From Microbacteriaceae bacterium (GTDB lineage: Bacteria > Actinomycetota > Actinomycetes > Actinomycetales > Microbacteriaceae): a stretch of 16,507 nt of DNA. Under the pieces are notes generated by a model. That model searched no databases. It was not told the origin of the DNA and saw only the letters and a list, made by a program, of their open reading frames with translations. Below, piece by piece: positions 1-5,899 of this stretch. The first letter of the stretch is position 1; every line of letters begins with the position of its first letter. The stretch lies in contig JALRLI010000019.1 of assembly GCA_023254555.1 (NCBI GenBank), forward strand, positions 1-16,507, in the 5' to 3' direction. Made by a program: the position numbers and the translations under genes.

Positions 1-102
1 CAAGACGCCTTCACCCGAGTGCTAGAAGATATTGAAAGCGCGTGTTCGGCGCTGATTCGTCAGCTTGAACCGGCTCTCAGACACGGAGAAACCACCGCAT
101 GA
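1..102 (+). CDS. C-terminal end of an unidentified gene, cut by window edge
   Basis: Frame 1 is open from the first base and ends with TGA at 100-102, giving 33 residues that start QDAFTRVLEDIESACSALIR and finish with ETTA. The piece is hydrophilic and looks helical. I do not recognise the family, and too little is present to assign a function. The stop overlaps the purB start as ATGA, so this gene and purB are probably co-transcribed and translationally coupled. Open frame alone over 33 codons is weak evidence, but the overlap with a confident start is typical of real operon neighbours. Confidence 0.6.
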   Translation, partial: QDAFTRVLEDIESACSALIRQLEPALRHGETTA

Positions 103-1478
103 GCATCCTGCCCCCTCAGCCCCTGAGTCCCCTCGACGGTCGCTATCGTGCCGCGGTTACTGAGCTCGGCGACACACTCTCTGAAGCCGGGCTGAACAAA
201 GCGAGGGTTCACGTCGAGGTGGAGTGGTTGATTGCGCTGACAGACCGCTCAATGTTTGGCTCATCACCGCTCAGCGAAGCGCACAAGCTGGCGCTCCGCG
301 AATTTGCGGTCGGATTTGGGCAACCACAAATCGATCGTCTGGCAGAGATCGAGGCTAAGACTCAGCATGACGTGAAAGCCGTGGAGTATTTGGTTCGCGA
401 AAAGTTGAGCGAGTTAAACCTCGACGCAATCGCTGAGCTAACGCACATTGGCTGCACGAGCGAAGACATCAATAATCTCTCTTACGCCATTACGGTTCGG
501 GATGCCCTGAGAAACGTTTGGCTTCCCAAATTACAGCTCGTTATCGCAGCATTGACTGACCAGGTGCGTCGTTACGAATCATTGCCGATGCTTGCGCGTA
601 CACACGGCCAACCCGCGACCCCGACTACGCTCGGCAAGGAATTGGCGGTGTTTGTTTACAGACTCAACCGCCAGATTGAACAGATTATCCACATCCCGTT
701 CCTCGGAAAATTTTCTGGAGCGACCGGCACTTTTGCTGCGCATTTCAGTGCTGACCCGGATGCAAACTGGCAGGCGATTGCACAAGAGTTCGTGGAGGGT
801 TTGGGGCTGACCTTCAACCCACTGACTACGCAAATCGAATCGCATGACTGGCAGGCAGAACTGTACTCGCGAATCTCCCACACCAACCGAATTCTCCACA
901 ACTTAGCCACAGATATCTGGACTTACATTTCGATTGGCTACTTTCGCCAGATTCCGGTCGCCGGGGCCACCGGATCATCAACCATGCCCCACAAGGTAAA
1001 TCCAATTCGTTTCGAGAACGCAGAAGCCAACTTAGAGCTGTCTTGCGCAATTCTTGACTCGCTCTCAGCAACTCTGGTGACCAGCCGTTTGCAGCGAGAC
1101 CTGACTGACTCTTCGGCTCAGAGAAATATTGGCGTGGGTTTTGGACACTCTGTGCTCGCACTCGACAACCTGCTGAAGGGCCTTGGGCAAATTGATGCAG
1201 CAGCTGACGTTCTGGCTGAAGACTTGAATCACAACTGGGAAGTACTCGCCGAGGCAATCCAGACGGTGATTAGGGCTGAGGTCACCGCGGGACGGTCAAG
1301 TATCAATGACCCTTACGCAGCCTTGAAAGAGTTGACGCGAGGAAAGCGGATCAATCGTGATGATTTGATTGCGTTCGTTGAAGGTCTCGAAATTGGCGAT
1401 GAGGCGAAGCAAAGACTCATTGCGCTCACGCCGGCCGATTATGTAGGTATCGCGGCTGAGCTGAGTCAGCAGCTCTAA
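99..1478 (+). CDS. purB: Adenylosuccinate lyase
   Basis: The enzyme splits fumarate from SAICAR (giving AICAR) and from adenylosuccinate (giving AMP), so it serves both IMP and AMP synthesis in the cytosol. The 459 residues match the long E. coli-type PurB (about 456 aa) along the whole length. An N-terminal SPLDGRY is followed by HDVKAVEY, TSEDINNLS, THGQPATP (around 168-175), the fumarase/aspartase superfamily signature SSTMPHKVNP (around 292-301), and DLNHNWEVLAE and ELTRGKR near the end. The signature loop carries the catalytic serine, and H169 in THGQ is the expected acid/base histidine region. The ATG start has GGAGAA about 9 nt upstream and overlaps the preceding stop by 4 nt. The 3' end faces the minus-strand dnaB cluster with only 22 nt between and no convincing terminator hairpin. 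Family assignment is firm. Confidence 0.97.
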   Translation: MSILPPQPLSPLDGRYRAAVTELGDTLSEAGLNKARVHVEVEWLIALTDRSMFGSSPLSEAHKLALREFAVGFGQPQIDRLAEIEAKTQHDVKAVEYLVREKLSELNLDAIAELTHIGCTSEDINNLSYAITVRDALRNVWLPKLQLVIAALTDQVRRYESLPMLARTHGQPATPTTLGKELAVFVYRLNRQIEQIIHIPFLGKFSGATGTFAAHFSADPDANWQAIAQEFVEGLGLTFNPLTTQIESHDWQAELYSRISHTNRILHNLATDIWTYISIGYFRQIPVAGATGSSTMPHKVNPIRFENAEANLELSCAILDSLSATLVTSRLQRDLTDSSAQRNIGVGFGHSVLALDNLLKGLGQIDAAADVLAEDLNHNWEVLAEAIQTVIRAEVTAGRSSINDPYAALKELTRGKRINRDDLIAFVEGLEIGDEAKQRLIALTPADYVGIAAELSQQL

Positions 1479-1500
1479 CTGTCTCTGCTGCGGTCAGGAG

Positions 1501-1743
1501 CTATTTCGAAAGAGATTCTCTAGCCTGCTGGTCTTCTTTGCTGGGCTTCAGGCTCAGCGCAAGTAGCGAAAAAATCATCAACGCGGCGATGAACGCGGCA
1601 CCGGCAAAGATTGCCATCAACTGAACATTTCTGGTGACGTAAATCACGATGAGACCAACGAACACAGCCAGAACTGCAGCAAATCCGACGATTTCGAATG
1701 GACGAACTAGCGCTCGAGTGCTCTTTTTTTCGTCAGCGGTCAT
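1501..1743 (-). CDS. Small two-helix membrane protein, function unknown
   Basis: From the ATG at 1743 the protein is 80 residues (MTADEKKSTRALVRPFE...). It has a charged N-terminus, two hydrophobic segments that probably cross the membrane (IVGFAAVLAVFVGLIVIYV and an alanine-rich MAIFAGAAFIAALMIFSLLA), and a charged C-terminal tail ending SLSK. The reading frame also allows an upstream ATG at 1764 (87 aa, MLRKNLK...). I prefer 1743 because it overlaps the upstream gene by only 11 nt and has a purine-rich AAGAAAG about 10 nt before it; this is a weak choice. It is the last gene of the dnaB cluster and overlaps the preceding membrane-protein gene, which suggests the two are made together. I recognise no family and no catalytic motif. 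Confidence 0.7.
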   Translation of the reverse strand: MTADEKKSTRALVRPFEIVGFAAVLAVFVGLIVIYVTRNVQLMAIFAGAAFIAALMIFSLLALSLKPSKEDQQARESLSK

Positions 1744-2275
1744 CTTCAAATTCTTTCTTAACACTCAATTTGGGGTCATACGCGGCAATGGCTAAAAATA
1801 CCCCCACCACAAAACAGTACCCTCCAAATAATCCAAGGATGCTGACAGGCGTTGCCGGCACCAGAAGGAGCAAAAGCGTGAGTAGCCCCGCTAAGACTCC
1901 AGCAGTCTTCAGTTCACGCCCTTGGGCTTTGTTGGGGTCAATCCATCCCGCCCATACATCTGCGGCAGCAGTGAGCGCCGCCCAGATGGTCGCGACTAGG
2001 CTCAGCACCTGCAATGAGGGGTTCATGACGAGCAGCGCCGCTCCGGCTAATCCGCCGGCAACGAAGTGAACGATCAGCGGAGTGTTTGGCAACCGTTTTG
2101 TGAGCACGGCGGCGGCTGCAAAGTTGATCACTGCAACAGCGATGAGCGCGATGGCGAGTGTGTTCGTGCTGAAGACGAGGTCGTGCAGATTGGCGGTGAA
2201 CGCAATCAGAGCGCCAAACACGAACAGAATTCCAGCCCGAACACCCATCTGGATGCGAAATGTTTTGTTTGGCAA
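1733..2275 (-). CDS. Polytopic membrane protein, possibly DUF308/HdeD-like
   Basis: About 180 residues, strongly hydrophobic, with roughly six predicted membrane segments arranged as three hairpins: GVRAGILFVFGALIAFTANL, TLAIALIAVAVINFAAAAVL, IVHFVAGGLAGAALLVM, VLSLVATIWAALTAAADVWAG, LKTAGVLAGLLTLLLLLVPA and GLFGGYCFVVGVFLAIAAY. The tail is short and charged, ending EFEDDR. Repeated two-helix units and the length resemble the DUF308/HdeD-like group, but this is an impression from topology rather than a signature match. The frame opens with TTG at 2275, 5 nt after the dnaB stop, without a clear ribosome site; translational coupling to dnaB would explain this. An internal ATG at 2248 (MGVRAGILF) is an alternative start. 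No function is assigned. Confidence 0.75.
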   Translation of the reverse strand: MPNKTFRIQMGVRAGILFVFGALIAFTANLHDLVFSTNTLAIALIAVAVINFAAAAVLTKRLPNTPLIVHFVAGGLAGAALLVMNPSLQVLSLVATIWAALTAAADVWAGWIDPNKAQGRELKTAGVLAGLLTLLLLLVPATPVSILGLFGGYCFVVGVFLAIAAYDPKLSVKKEFEDDR

Positions 2276-2280
2276 TTTGC

Positions 2281-3660
2281 TTAGATTCCGGTCGGCATAT
2301 CCTGAAAACGTGAGTAGTGGCCCTGAAAGCTCACTGTAACTGTACCGGTCGGTCCGTTCCTCTGCTTGGCGAGGATGAAATCTGCTTCACCTGCGCGAGG
2401 GTTCTCTTTTTCGTAGCTACTCTCGCGATGCAGCAAAATCACCATGTCAGCGTCTTGCTCAAGCGAACCTGATTCACGAAGATCGCTCATCGCGGGCATT
2501 TTGTCTGCTCGCTGTTCTGAGGCGCGGTTTAGCTGTGAAAGCGCAATCACCGGAACTTCCAGCTCTTTCGCGAGGAGTTTCAAGGCCCTCGAGAACTCAC
2601 TCACCTCTTGCTGACGATTTTCGACCCGACGGCCACTCGACATCAGTTGGAGGTAGTCAATCACCACTAACTTTAAGTCGTGTTTCTGCTTCAGCCGTCG
2701 ACACTTCGCGCGAATTTCTACGAGAGTGAGGTTTGGGCTGTCATCGATGAACAGAGGCGCATCGTTGACCCTTGAGGTTGTCGCCGCCATTTTGGCCCAA
2801 TCGCGCTGATCGAGAGTTCCTTTGCGCATGGATTGCAACGGAATTGAGGCCTCCGCAGCAAGCAGCCTCATCGCAATTTCAGAGCGGCCCATTTCAAGAG
2901 AGAAGAACGCAGTCGCTTGGTTGTGTTTCACCGATGCCGCACGGGCCACGTCGAGGGCCAGAGTGGATTTACCCATCGCGGGACGAGCCGCGATAATAAC
3001 CATCTGCCCGGGGGCGAAACCGTTCGTGAGCTTATCCAGCTCACTGAACCCCGACGGTACACCGAGCATGCCATCGCCTAGGCCTTCAGCGCGCTGAATT
3101 TCTTCGACAGCAGCATCCACGGCTTCGCTGAGCGGAACGTATTCTTCGCTGGTGGTGCCACCGGTCACAGTGTAAATCTCTGCCTGAGCGTTATTTACAA
3201 GGTCAGTGGCTTCGCCCTCGCCGGCATAACCCATCTGCACAATTCGGGTGCCCGCCTCAACCAGTCTGCGCAGCAGGGCCTTTTCTCCTACGATATCCGC
3301 GTAAAAACTTGCGTTGGCAGCGGTAGGAACGATGCTGGTCAGCGTGTGAAGATAATCAACGCCGCCAGCACGTTGCAGTTCACCTGTTTTGGTCAGCTGA
3401 TCAGTGACCGTAATGACGTCAGTCGGCTCGCCCTGGGCGTAAAGCGAGAGAATCGCGTCATAGATAATTTCGTGCTTGGGAACATAGAAATCTGGCCCTC
3501 TGAGCAGGCTGGTGACGTCTGCAACTGCGTCTTTGCTGAGGAGCATCCCGCCGATGGTGCTTTGCTCGGCAAGCAGATCATGGGGAGGCGTGCGCTCGGA
3601 TCCATAACCGCCAGCTGGTTCCTCTGAGGGGAGCGGAATCCCGAGATGTGCAATCGACAC
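2281..3660 (-). CDS. dnaB: Replicative DNA helicase DnaB
   Basis: DnaB is the hexameric, ATP-driven helicase that moves 5'-3' on the lagging-strand template and recruits primase. The 459 residues show the usual two-domain plan. The N-terminal dimerisation domain contains PPHDLLAEQSTIGGMLL (the primase-contacting region). The RecA-like domain has Walker A ARPAMGKST at 225-233, a Walker B-type VVIDYLQLM near 333-341, the arginine-finger region DLRESGSLEQDADMVILLHR, and C-terminal ILAKQRNGPTGTVTVSF. Length is normal and there is no intein, although DnaB is a frequent intein host. The start is GTG at 3660, preceded by GAAGGGAG 5 nt upstream. It is the first gene of a minus-strand group with two small membrane-protein genes, and is separated from rplI by 448 nt that hold a terminator and DnaA boxes, so it probably has its own promoter there. 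Confidence 0.97.
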   Translation of the reverse strand: MSIAHLGIPLPSEEPAGGYGSERTPPHDLLAEQSTIGGMLLSKDAVADVTSLLRGPDFYVPKHEIIYDAILSLYAQGEPTDVITVTDQLTKTGELQRAGGVDYLHTLTSIVPTAANASFYADIVGEKALLRRLVEAGTRIVQMGYAGEGEATDLVNNAQAEIYTVTGGTTSEEYVPLSEAVDAAVEEIQRAEGLGDGMLGVPSGFSELDKLTNGFAPGQMVIIAARPAMGKSTLALDVARAASVKHNQATAFFSLEMGRSEIAMRLLAAEASIPLQSMRKGTLDQRDWAKMAATTSRVNDAPLFIDDSPNLTLVEIRAKCRRLKQKHDLKLVVIDYLQLMSSGRRVENRQQEVSEFSRALKLLAKELEVPVIALSQLNRASEQRADKMPAMSDLRESGSLEQDADMVILLHRESSYEKENPRAGEADFILAKQRNGPTGTVTVSFQGHYSRFQDMPTGI

Positions 3661-3807
3661 CGTGACTCCCTTCTCTGCCCAGCTTCTTGCGAGTATGCAA
3701 GGAACAAATCATGGTCGGTTTGGGCTCACTTGTAATGAAACACCCAACCACCGACACTCAAACTAATCACCAAATGCATCCGGGTTCAACAGCCCCTCTC
3801 TGCCGCC

Positions 3808-4051
3808 TGTGGATAACTCTGTGTAAACGTGTCTGAAAACTCTCTGTGTTATCCACATCCGGGGGGAAACCCTGTGGACAGATTTTGGTCCGCGGTGCCA
3901 TAAAAGCCTTGGAGCAGGGCTTTTTATTATTCACACCTGTTGAAATGATGTTGATTAAACCACAGCTTGAGAGTTGAAGCTTTCTGCCCGCCTGTGGATA
4001 GAGCGCAGGAAAATTACCCTTTGTCAAGTTAAAAATGTGGAGTTTTCCACA
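3808..4051. promoter_or_regulatory. Cluster of DnaA boxes upstream of dnaB
   Basis: Two perfect matches to the DnaA box TTATCCACA are present: 3808-3816 (minus strand, reads TGTGGATAA on plus) and 3849-3857 (plus strand). Two single-mismatch forms follow: CTGTCCACA on minus at 3873-3881 (one change from the actinobacterial TTGTCCACA) and CTATCCACA on minus at 3993-4001. A palindrome TGTGGA-GTTT-TCCACA at 4036-4051 gives a further TTTTCCACA (4043-4051). A chance perfect box is expected about once in 130 kb counting both strands, so two perfect plus three near matches in 244 nt is not random. Expected role: DnaA binding, either to control dnaB transcription or to titrate or reload DnaA. The role is inferred. 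Confidence 0.72.
3902..3930 (+). terminator. Orphan intrinsic-terminator-like hairpin
   Basis: AAAAGCCTT (3902-3910) pairs with AGGGCTTTT (3916-3924) across a 5-nt GGAGC loop: nine pairs, one of them G-T. On the plus strand it continues into TATTATT, the form of a rho-independent terminator. No plus-strand gene lies upstream; the only candidate source would be an undetected short transcript starting near 3740. On the minus strand it would sit in the dnaB leader, where the U-run is part of the stem, so termination would be weaker. It could equally be an AT-rich structured element of the DnaA-box region. Confidence 0.4.
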
Positions 4052-4052
4052 C

Positions 4053-4091
4053 AAAAAGGTGGCGCTGAGAATCAACAATTCTCAGCGCCAC
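4053..4091 (-). terminator. Rho-independent terminator of the rpsF-ssb-rpsR-rplI operon
   Basis: A perfect 14-bp stem, GTGGCGCTGAGAAT at 4059-4072 with ATTCTCAGCGCCAC at 4078-4091, closes a 5-nt loop. Read on the minus strand it begins 17 nt after the rplI stop and is followed by CC and five U (4057-4053). This is a textbook intrinsic terminator placed to end the ribosomal-protein transcript before dnaB. Confidence 0.9.
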
Positions 4092-4108
4092 GATTTCTCG
4101 GGATGAAA

Positions 4109-4558
4109 CTACTTCTGAGTGACAACCTGAAGGGTAAGGACGGCAGAAAGCTCGTCGTGGAGACGAACCGTTGCCTGGTACTCACCAGTTGATTTGATCG
4201 CTGGTAGTTCTACTTTGCGCTTGTCAATCTGACCGAGGCCAGCGGCAGCAACCGCGTCGGCCACGGCTGCAGGCTTGATCGAACCGAAGAGGCGTCCGCC
4301 CACTCCTGCTTTTGCCTCAATTCGAATCTTGCCGCTCTCAAGCTTTGCCTTCAACGCCTGAGCGTCTTCGAGAGACGCGAGCGCTCGAGCATCGCGTGCC
4401 GCACGAATCTGCTGAACCTGAGCCTCGCCACCGCGAGTCCAGGAAACAGCGAATCCCTGAGGTACCAAGTAGTTACGCGCGTAACCGTTCTTTACCTCAA
4501 CTACGTCACCGGCAGACCCGAGGCCCGATACCTCGTTTGTAAGAATTACTTTCGCCAT
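4109..4558 (-). CDS. rplI: 50S ribosomal protein L9
   Basis: L9 binds 23S rRNA at the base of the L1 stalk and has an elongated shape: an N-terminal rRNA-binding domain, a long connecting helix and a C-terminal domain. The 149 residues fit the family. MAKVILTNEVSGLGSAGDVVEVKNGYARNYLVPQG carries the L9 signature (G..G..V.VK.GYARNYL.P), the lysine- and alanine-rich middle (residues about 45-78) is the helix, and the C-terminal domain contains GRLFGSI and DKRKVELP.IKS.G. The ATG at 4558 has a strong AGGAGG 7 nt upstream. It is the last gene of the operon, 11 nt after rpsR, and is followed by an intrinsic terminator. Nothing unusual is seen. Confidence 0.97.
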   Translation of the reverse strand: MAKVILTNEVSGLGSAGDVVEVKNGYARNYLVPQGFAVSWTRGGEAQVQQIRAARDARALASLEDAQALKAKLESGKIRIEAKAGVGGRLFGSIKPAAVADAVAAAGLGQIDKRKVELPAIKSTGEYQATVRLHDELSAVLTLQVVTQK

Positions 4559-4569
4559 TGCGGTGCCTC

Positions 4570-4830
4570 CTAGCGGCCTGAGCCTGAGTAGGGCAGCAGA
4601 GCCATTTCGCGTGCGTTTTTAATTGCCTTCGCGATCAGGCGCTGTTCCTGAACTGATACGCCGGTGATTCGACGTGAACGAATCTTGCCGCGCTCTGAAA
4701 TGAACTTACGGAGCGTTGCAACATCCTTGTAATCAATAACACCAACGGTGATTGATTTTGCGGGGGCTAATACTTTTGCGCCCTTACCGCGATTTGGTTT
4801 GCGGCTTGAGCCGCCTGACTTTCCAGCCAT
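4570..4830 (-). CDS. rpsR: 30S ribosomal protein S18 (cysteine-free type)
   Basis: S18 sits on the platform of the small subunit and forms a stable pair with S6 before binding 16S rRNA helices 22-23. The 86 residues have the family core IDYKDVATLRKFISERGKI, RRITGVSVQEQRLIAKAIKNAREMALLPY, and a basic, flexible N-terminus. There is no cysteine anywhere, so this is the zinc-independent (C-minus) form; many actinobacteria also carry a zinc-binding paralogue elsewhere, which cannot be judged here. The ATG at 4830 follows GAGAG by 9 nt. The gene lies 61 nt after ssb and 11 nt before rplI in the same direction. Confidence 0.97.
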   Translation of the reverse strand: MAGKSGGSSRKPNRGKGAKVLAPAKSITVGVIDYKDVATLRKFISERGKIRSRRITGVSVQEQRLIAKAIKNAREMALLPYSGSGR

Positions 4831-4891
4831 TTTTATAAACTCTCTTTTCTAAAACGTAGATTTCACATCAGCACGAGACTGAAGTTGGCCT

Positions 4892-5377
4892 CTAGAAAGG
4901 TGCGTCGGAATCGTCGAAACCTGCGCCAGGATTTGCCCAGCCATCGACATCGCCTGCCGGAGCAGCTGCCCAAGGCTCTGCTGCTGCGGGCGCGCCACCA
5001 CCGACGCCGCGATTCTGTGACCTGGTTACCTGCGCGGTCGCGTAACGAAGACTCGGGCCGATTTCTTCGACCTCAAGTTCGATCGTCGAACGCTTGTCGC
5101 CCTCTTTGGTTTCGTATGAGCGCTGCTTCAGACGACCGGTCGCGATTACTCGGGAGCCTTTCGTGAGTGAACTCGCTACGTGCTCAGCGAATTCACGCCA
5201 AACGCTTGCGCGCAAGAACAGCGCCTCGCCGTCTTTCCACTCGTTCGAAGCTCGATCAAAGGTACGAGGAGTCGAAGCGATTGTGAACGTCGCCAAAGCC
5301 ACGCCGCTGTTGGTGAAGCGGAGCTCTGGATCTGCGGTGAGGTTACCAACGACCGTAACGACGGTTTCGCCGGCCAT
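4892..5377 (-). CDS. ssb: Single-stranded DNA-binding protein
   Basis: SSB coats single-stranded DNA at forks and recruits repair and replication partners through its C-terminal tip. The 161 residues begin with an OB fold (about 1-112: VVGNLTADPELRFTNSGVALATFTIAS, WKDGEALFLRASVWREFAEHVASSLTKGSRVIATGRL). A glycine/alanine/proline-rich linker follows, and the acidic tip DDSDAPF is a variant of the usual DDDIPF. ATG at 5377 starts 2 nt after the rpsF stop, with GAAGGCGAG overlapping the end of rpsF as a modest ribosome site, so translation is likely coupled to rpsF. Placement between rpsF and rpsR is the classical bacterial order. Confidence 0.97.
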   Translation of the reverse strand: MAGETVVTVVGNLTADPELRFTNSGVALATFTIASTPRTFDRASNEWKDGEALFLRASVWREFAEHVASSLTKGSRVIATGRLKQRSYETKEGDKRSTIELEVEEIGPSLRYATAQVTRSQNRGVGGGAPAAAEPWAAAPAGDVDGWANPGAGFDDSDAPF

Positions 5378-5379
5378 GG

Positions 5380-5739
5380 TTATGCACTCGCCTTCGAAAC
5401 GCGCGCAGCTTTGGCTGCATCACGCTTGCTCTGCTCTGCACGCTGAGCAATGAGCTCGTCAGCGCGAAGAACTTTGGTACGCAGCACTGCCTCACTCAGA
5501 TTCAGCTGGCGATCGAGCTCAGCTGTTGCTTCTGGTGAAGCCGTGAAATCAACCACAGCGTAAATACCTTCGGCGTGCTTCTTGATTTCGTACGCCATGC
5601 GACGCTTTCCCCAAATATCGACGTTCTCGATGCTGCCACCGCTTTTGGTGATAACAGTCAGGAACTTGTCGAGGCTGGGGGCAACGGTGCGCTCATCAAC
5701 TTCTGGATCGAGAATCACCATTAGTTCGTAAGTATGCAT
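5380..5739 (-). CDS. rpsF: 30S ribosomal protein S6
   Basis: S6 binds the central domain of 16S rRNA together with S18. The protein (119 residues from the ATG at 5739) opens MHTYELMVILDPEVDERTV. It contains the expected IENVDIWGKRRMAYEIKKHAEGIYAVVDF, a region that contacts RNA and S18, and then RQLNLSEAVLRTKVLRADE; the C-terminal tail is alanine- and lysine-rich. A GTG one codon upstream (5742) is in frame and is 7 nt after AGGAGG (5755-5750), while the ATG is 10 nt after. I prefer ATG because homologues begin at this methionine. It is the first gene of rpsF-ssb-rpsR-rplI and is preceded by a structured leader that may give S6:S18 feedback control of the operon. Confidence 0.96.
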   Translation of the reverse strand: MHTYELMVILDPEVDERTVAPSLDKFLTVITKSGGSIENVDIWGKRRMAYEIKKHAEGIYAVVDFTASPEATAELDRQLNLSEAVLRTKVLRADELIAQRAEQSKRDAAKAARVSKASA

Positions 5740-5742
5740 CAC

Positions 5743-5840
5743 TAACCCACCTCCTTCGGACTTGAACGGCTACAGAACTCTTCTGTAGCAGGAGGGTTTT
5801 TGCATATCGCCTTCGAAGTTTTTGCAAACAACTAGGCAAC
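5743..5840 (-). promoter_or_regulatory. Structured rpsF leader, candidate S6:S18 autoregulatory element
   Basis: On the minus strand CTACAGAA (5777-5770 side) and TTCTGTAG form a perfect 8-bp hairpin with a 3-nt loop (5770-5788), directly followed by CCG (5769-5767). Upstream CCTCCT (5795-5790) is exactly complementary to the rpsF Shine-Dalgarno AGGAGG (5755-5750). AACCC/GGGTT can extend the pairing around it, enclosing the hairpin and CCG. The published S6:S18-binding rpsF leader motif also has a helix with a conserved CCG near the ribosome site, mimicking the 16S site. The sequence shows the pairing; binding by S6:S18 is inferred. Confidence 0.6.
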
Positions 5841-5846
5841 CTGCCA

Positions 5847-5876
5847 AGAATACCGAATGCGGGGCGTCTTTAGCAA
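5847..5876 (-). promoter_or_regulatory. Candidate promoter of the rpsF operon
   Basis: On the minus strand TTGCTA (5876-5871) and TATTCT (5852-5847) are separated by 18 nt; each matches the housekeeping consensus at four of six positions. The start would fall near 5840, giving a leader of about 100 nt that contains the hairpin and anti-Shine-Dalgarno described for this leader. It overlaps the upstream region of the divergent mshA gene, so the two promoters may interfere. Moderate support only. Confidence 0.42.
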
Positions 5877-5887
5877 TCTCACTTGGC

Positions 5888-5893
5888 TAGGCT
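5888..5893 (+). promoter_or_regulatory. -10 box of mshA, implying a leaderless mRNA
   Basis: TAGGCT matches the actinobacterial -10 form TANNNT and is followed by exactly 6 nt (TTATCG) and then the ATG of mshA at 5900. Transcription would start on or next to the A of the start codon. There is no Shine-Dalgarno sequence before this ATG, which agrees with leaderless initiation. No clear -35 is visible. Confidence 0.55.
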
Positions 5894-5899
5894 TTATCG

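Larger units (their letters stand above)
3661..4108. other. Long intergenic region between rplI and dnaB
   Basis: 448 nt without a believable gene. Reading from the rplI side it holds the rplI operon terminator (4053-4091), a TGTGGA/TCCACA palindrome (4036-4051), a DnaA-box variant (3993-4001), an AT-rich stretch with an intrinsic-terminator-like hairpin (3902-3930), three more DnaA boxes (3808-3881), and the dnaB ribosome site. The dnaB promoter must lie here, since a terminator separates it from rplI, but I could not pick a convincing -35/-10 pair. The 103-codon minus-strand open frame at 3767-4078 overlaps these signals and looks non-coding. Confidence 0.8.

Noticed and set aside
685..693. 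Perfect DnaA box TTATCCACA inside purB
   Set aside because: Single and isolated inside a well-conserved coding region, without further boxes nearby. One chance match in a window of this size is plausible.
592..810. Overlapping open frames inside purB, such as this one and 826-1257 on the minus strand
   Set aside because: They are out-of-frame shadows of a strongly conserved gene, with no family match and no ribosome site.
1440..1500. Possible terminator between purB and the convergent small gene
   Set aside because: Only a short GCAGC/GCTGC pairing is possible, with a long loop and no U-run on either strand.
1698..2069. Plus-strand 123-codon open frame opposite the two small membrane-protein genes
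   Set aside because: Its translation is low-complexity Ser/Ala/Pro-rich, while the minus-strand frames give clear membrane helices and sit in an operon arrangement.
2281..3660. Possible intein in dnaB
   Set aside because: DnaB is a common intein host, but the Walker A and B regions are contiguous and the protein has normal length (459 aa).
3767..4078. 103-codon minus-strand open frame between rplI and dnaB
   Set aside because: It overlaps the DnaA boxes, both hairpins and the rplI terminator; its sequence has no recognisable domain and an irregular composition rich in Ser, Cys and Arg. It is better explained as an open frame in a regulatory region.
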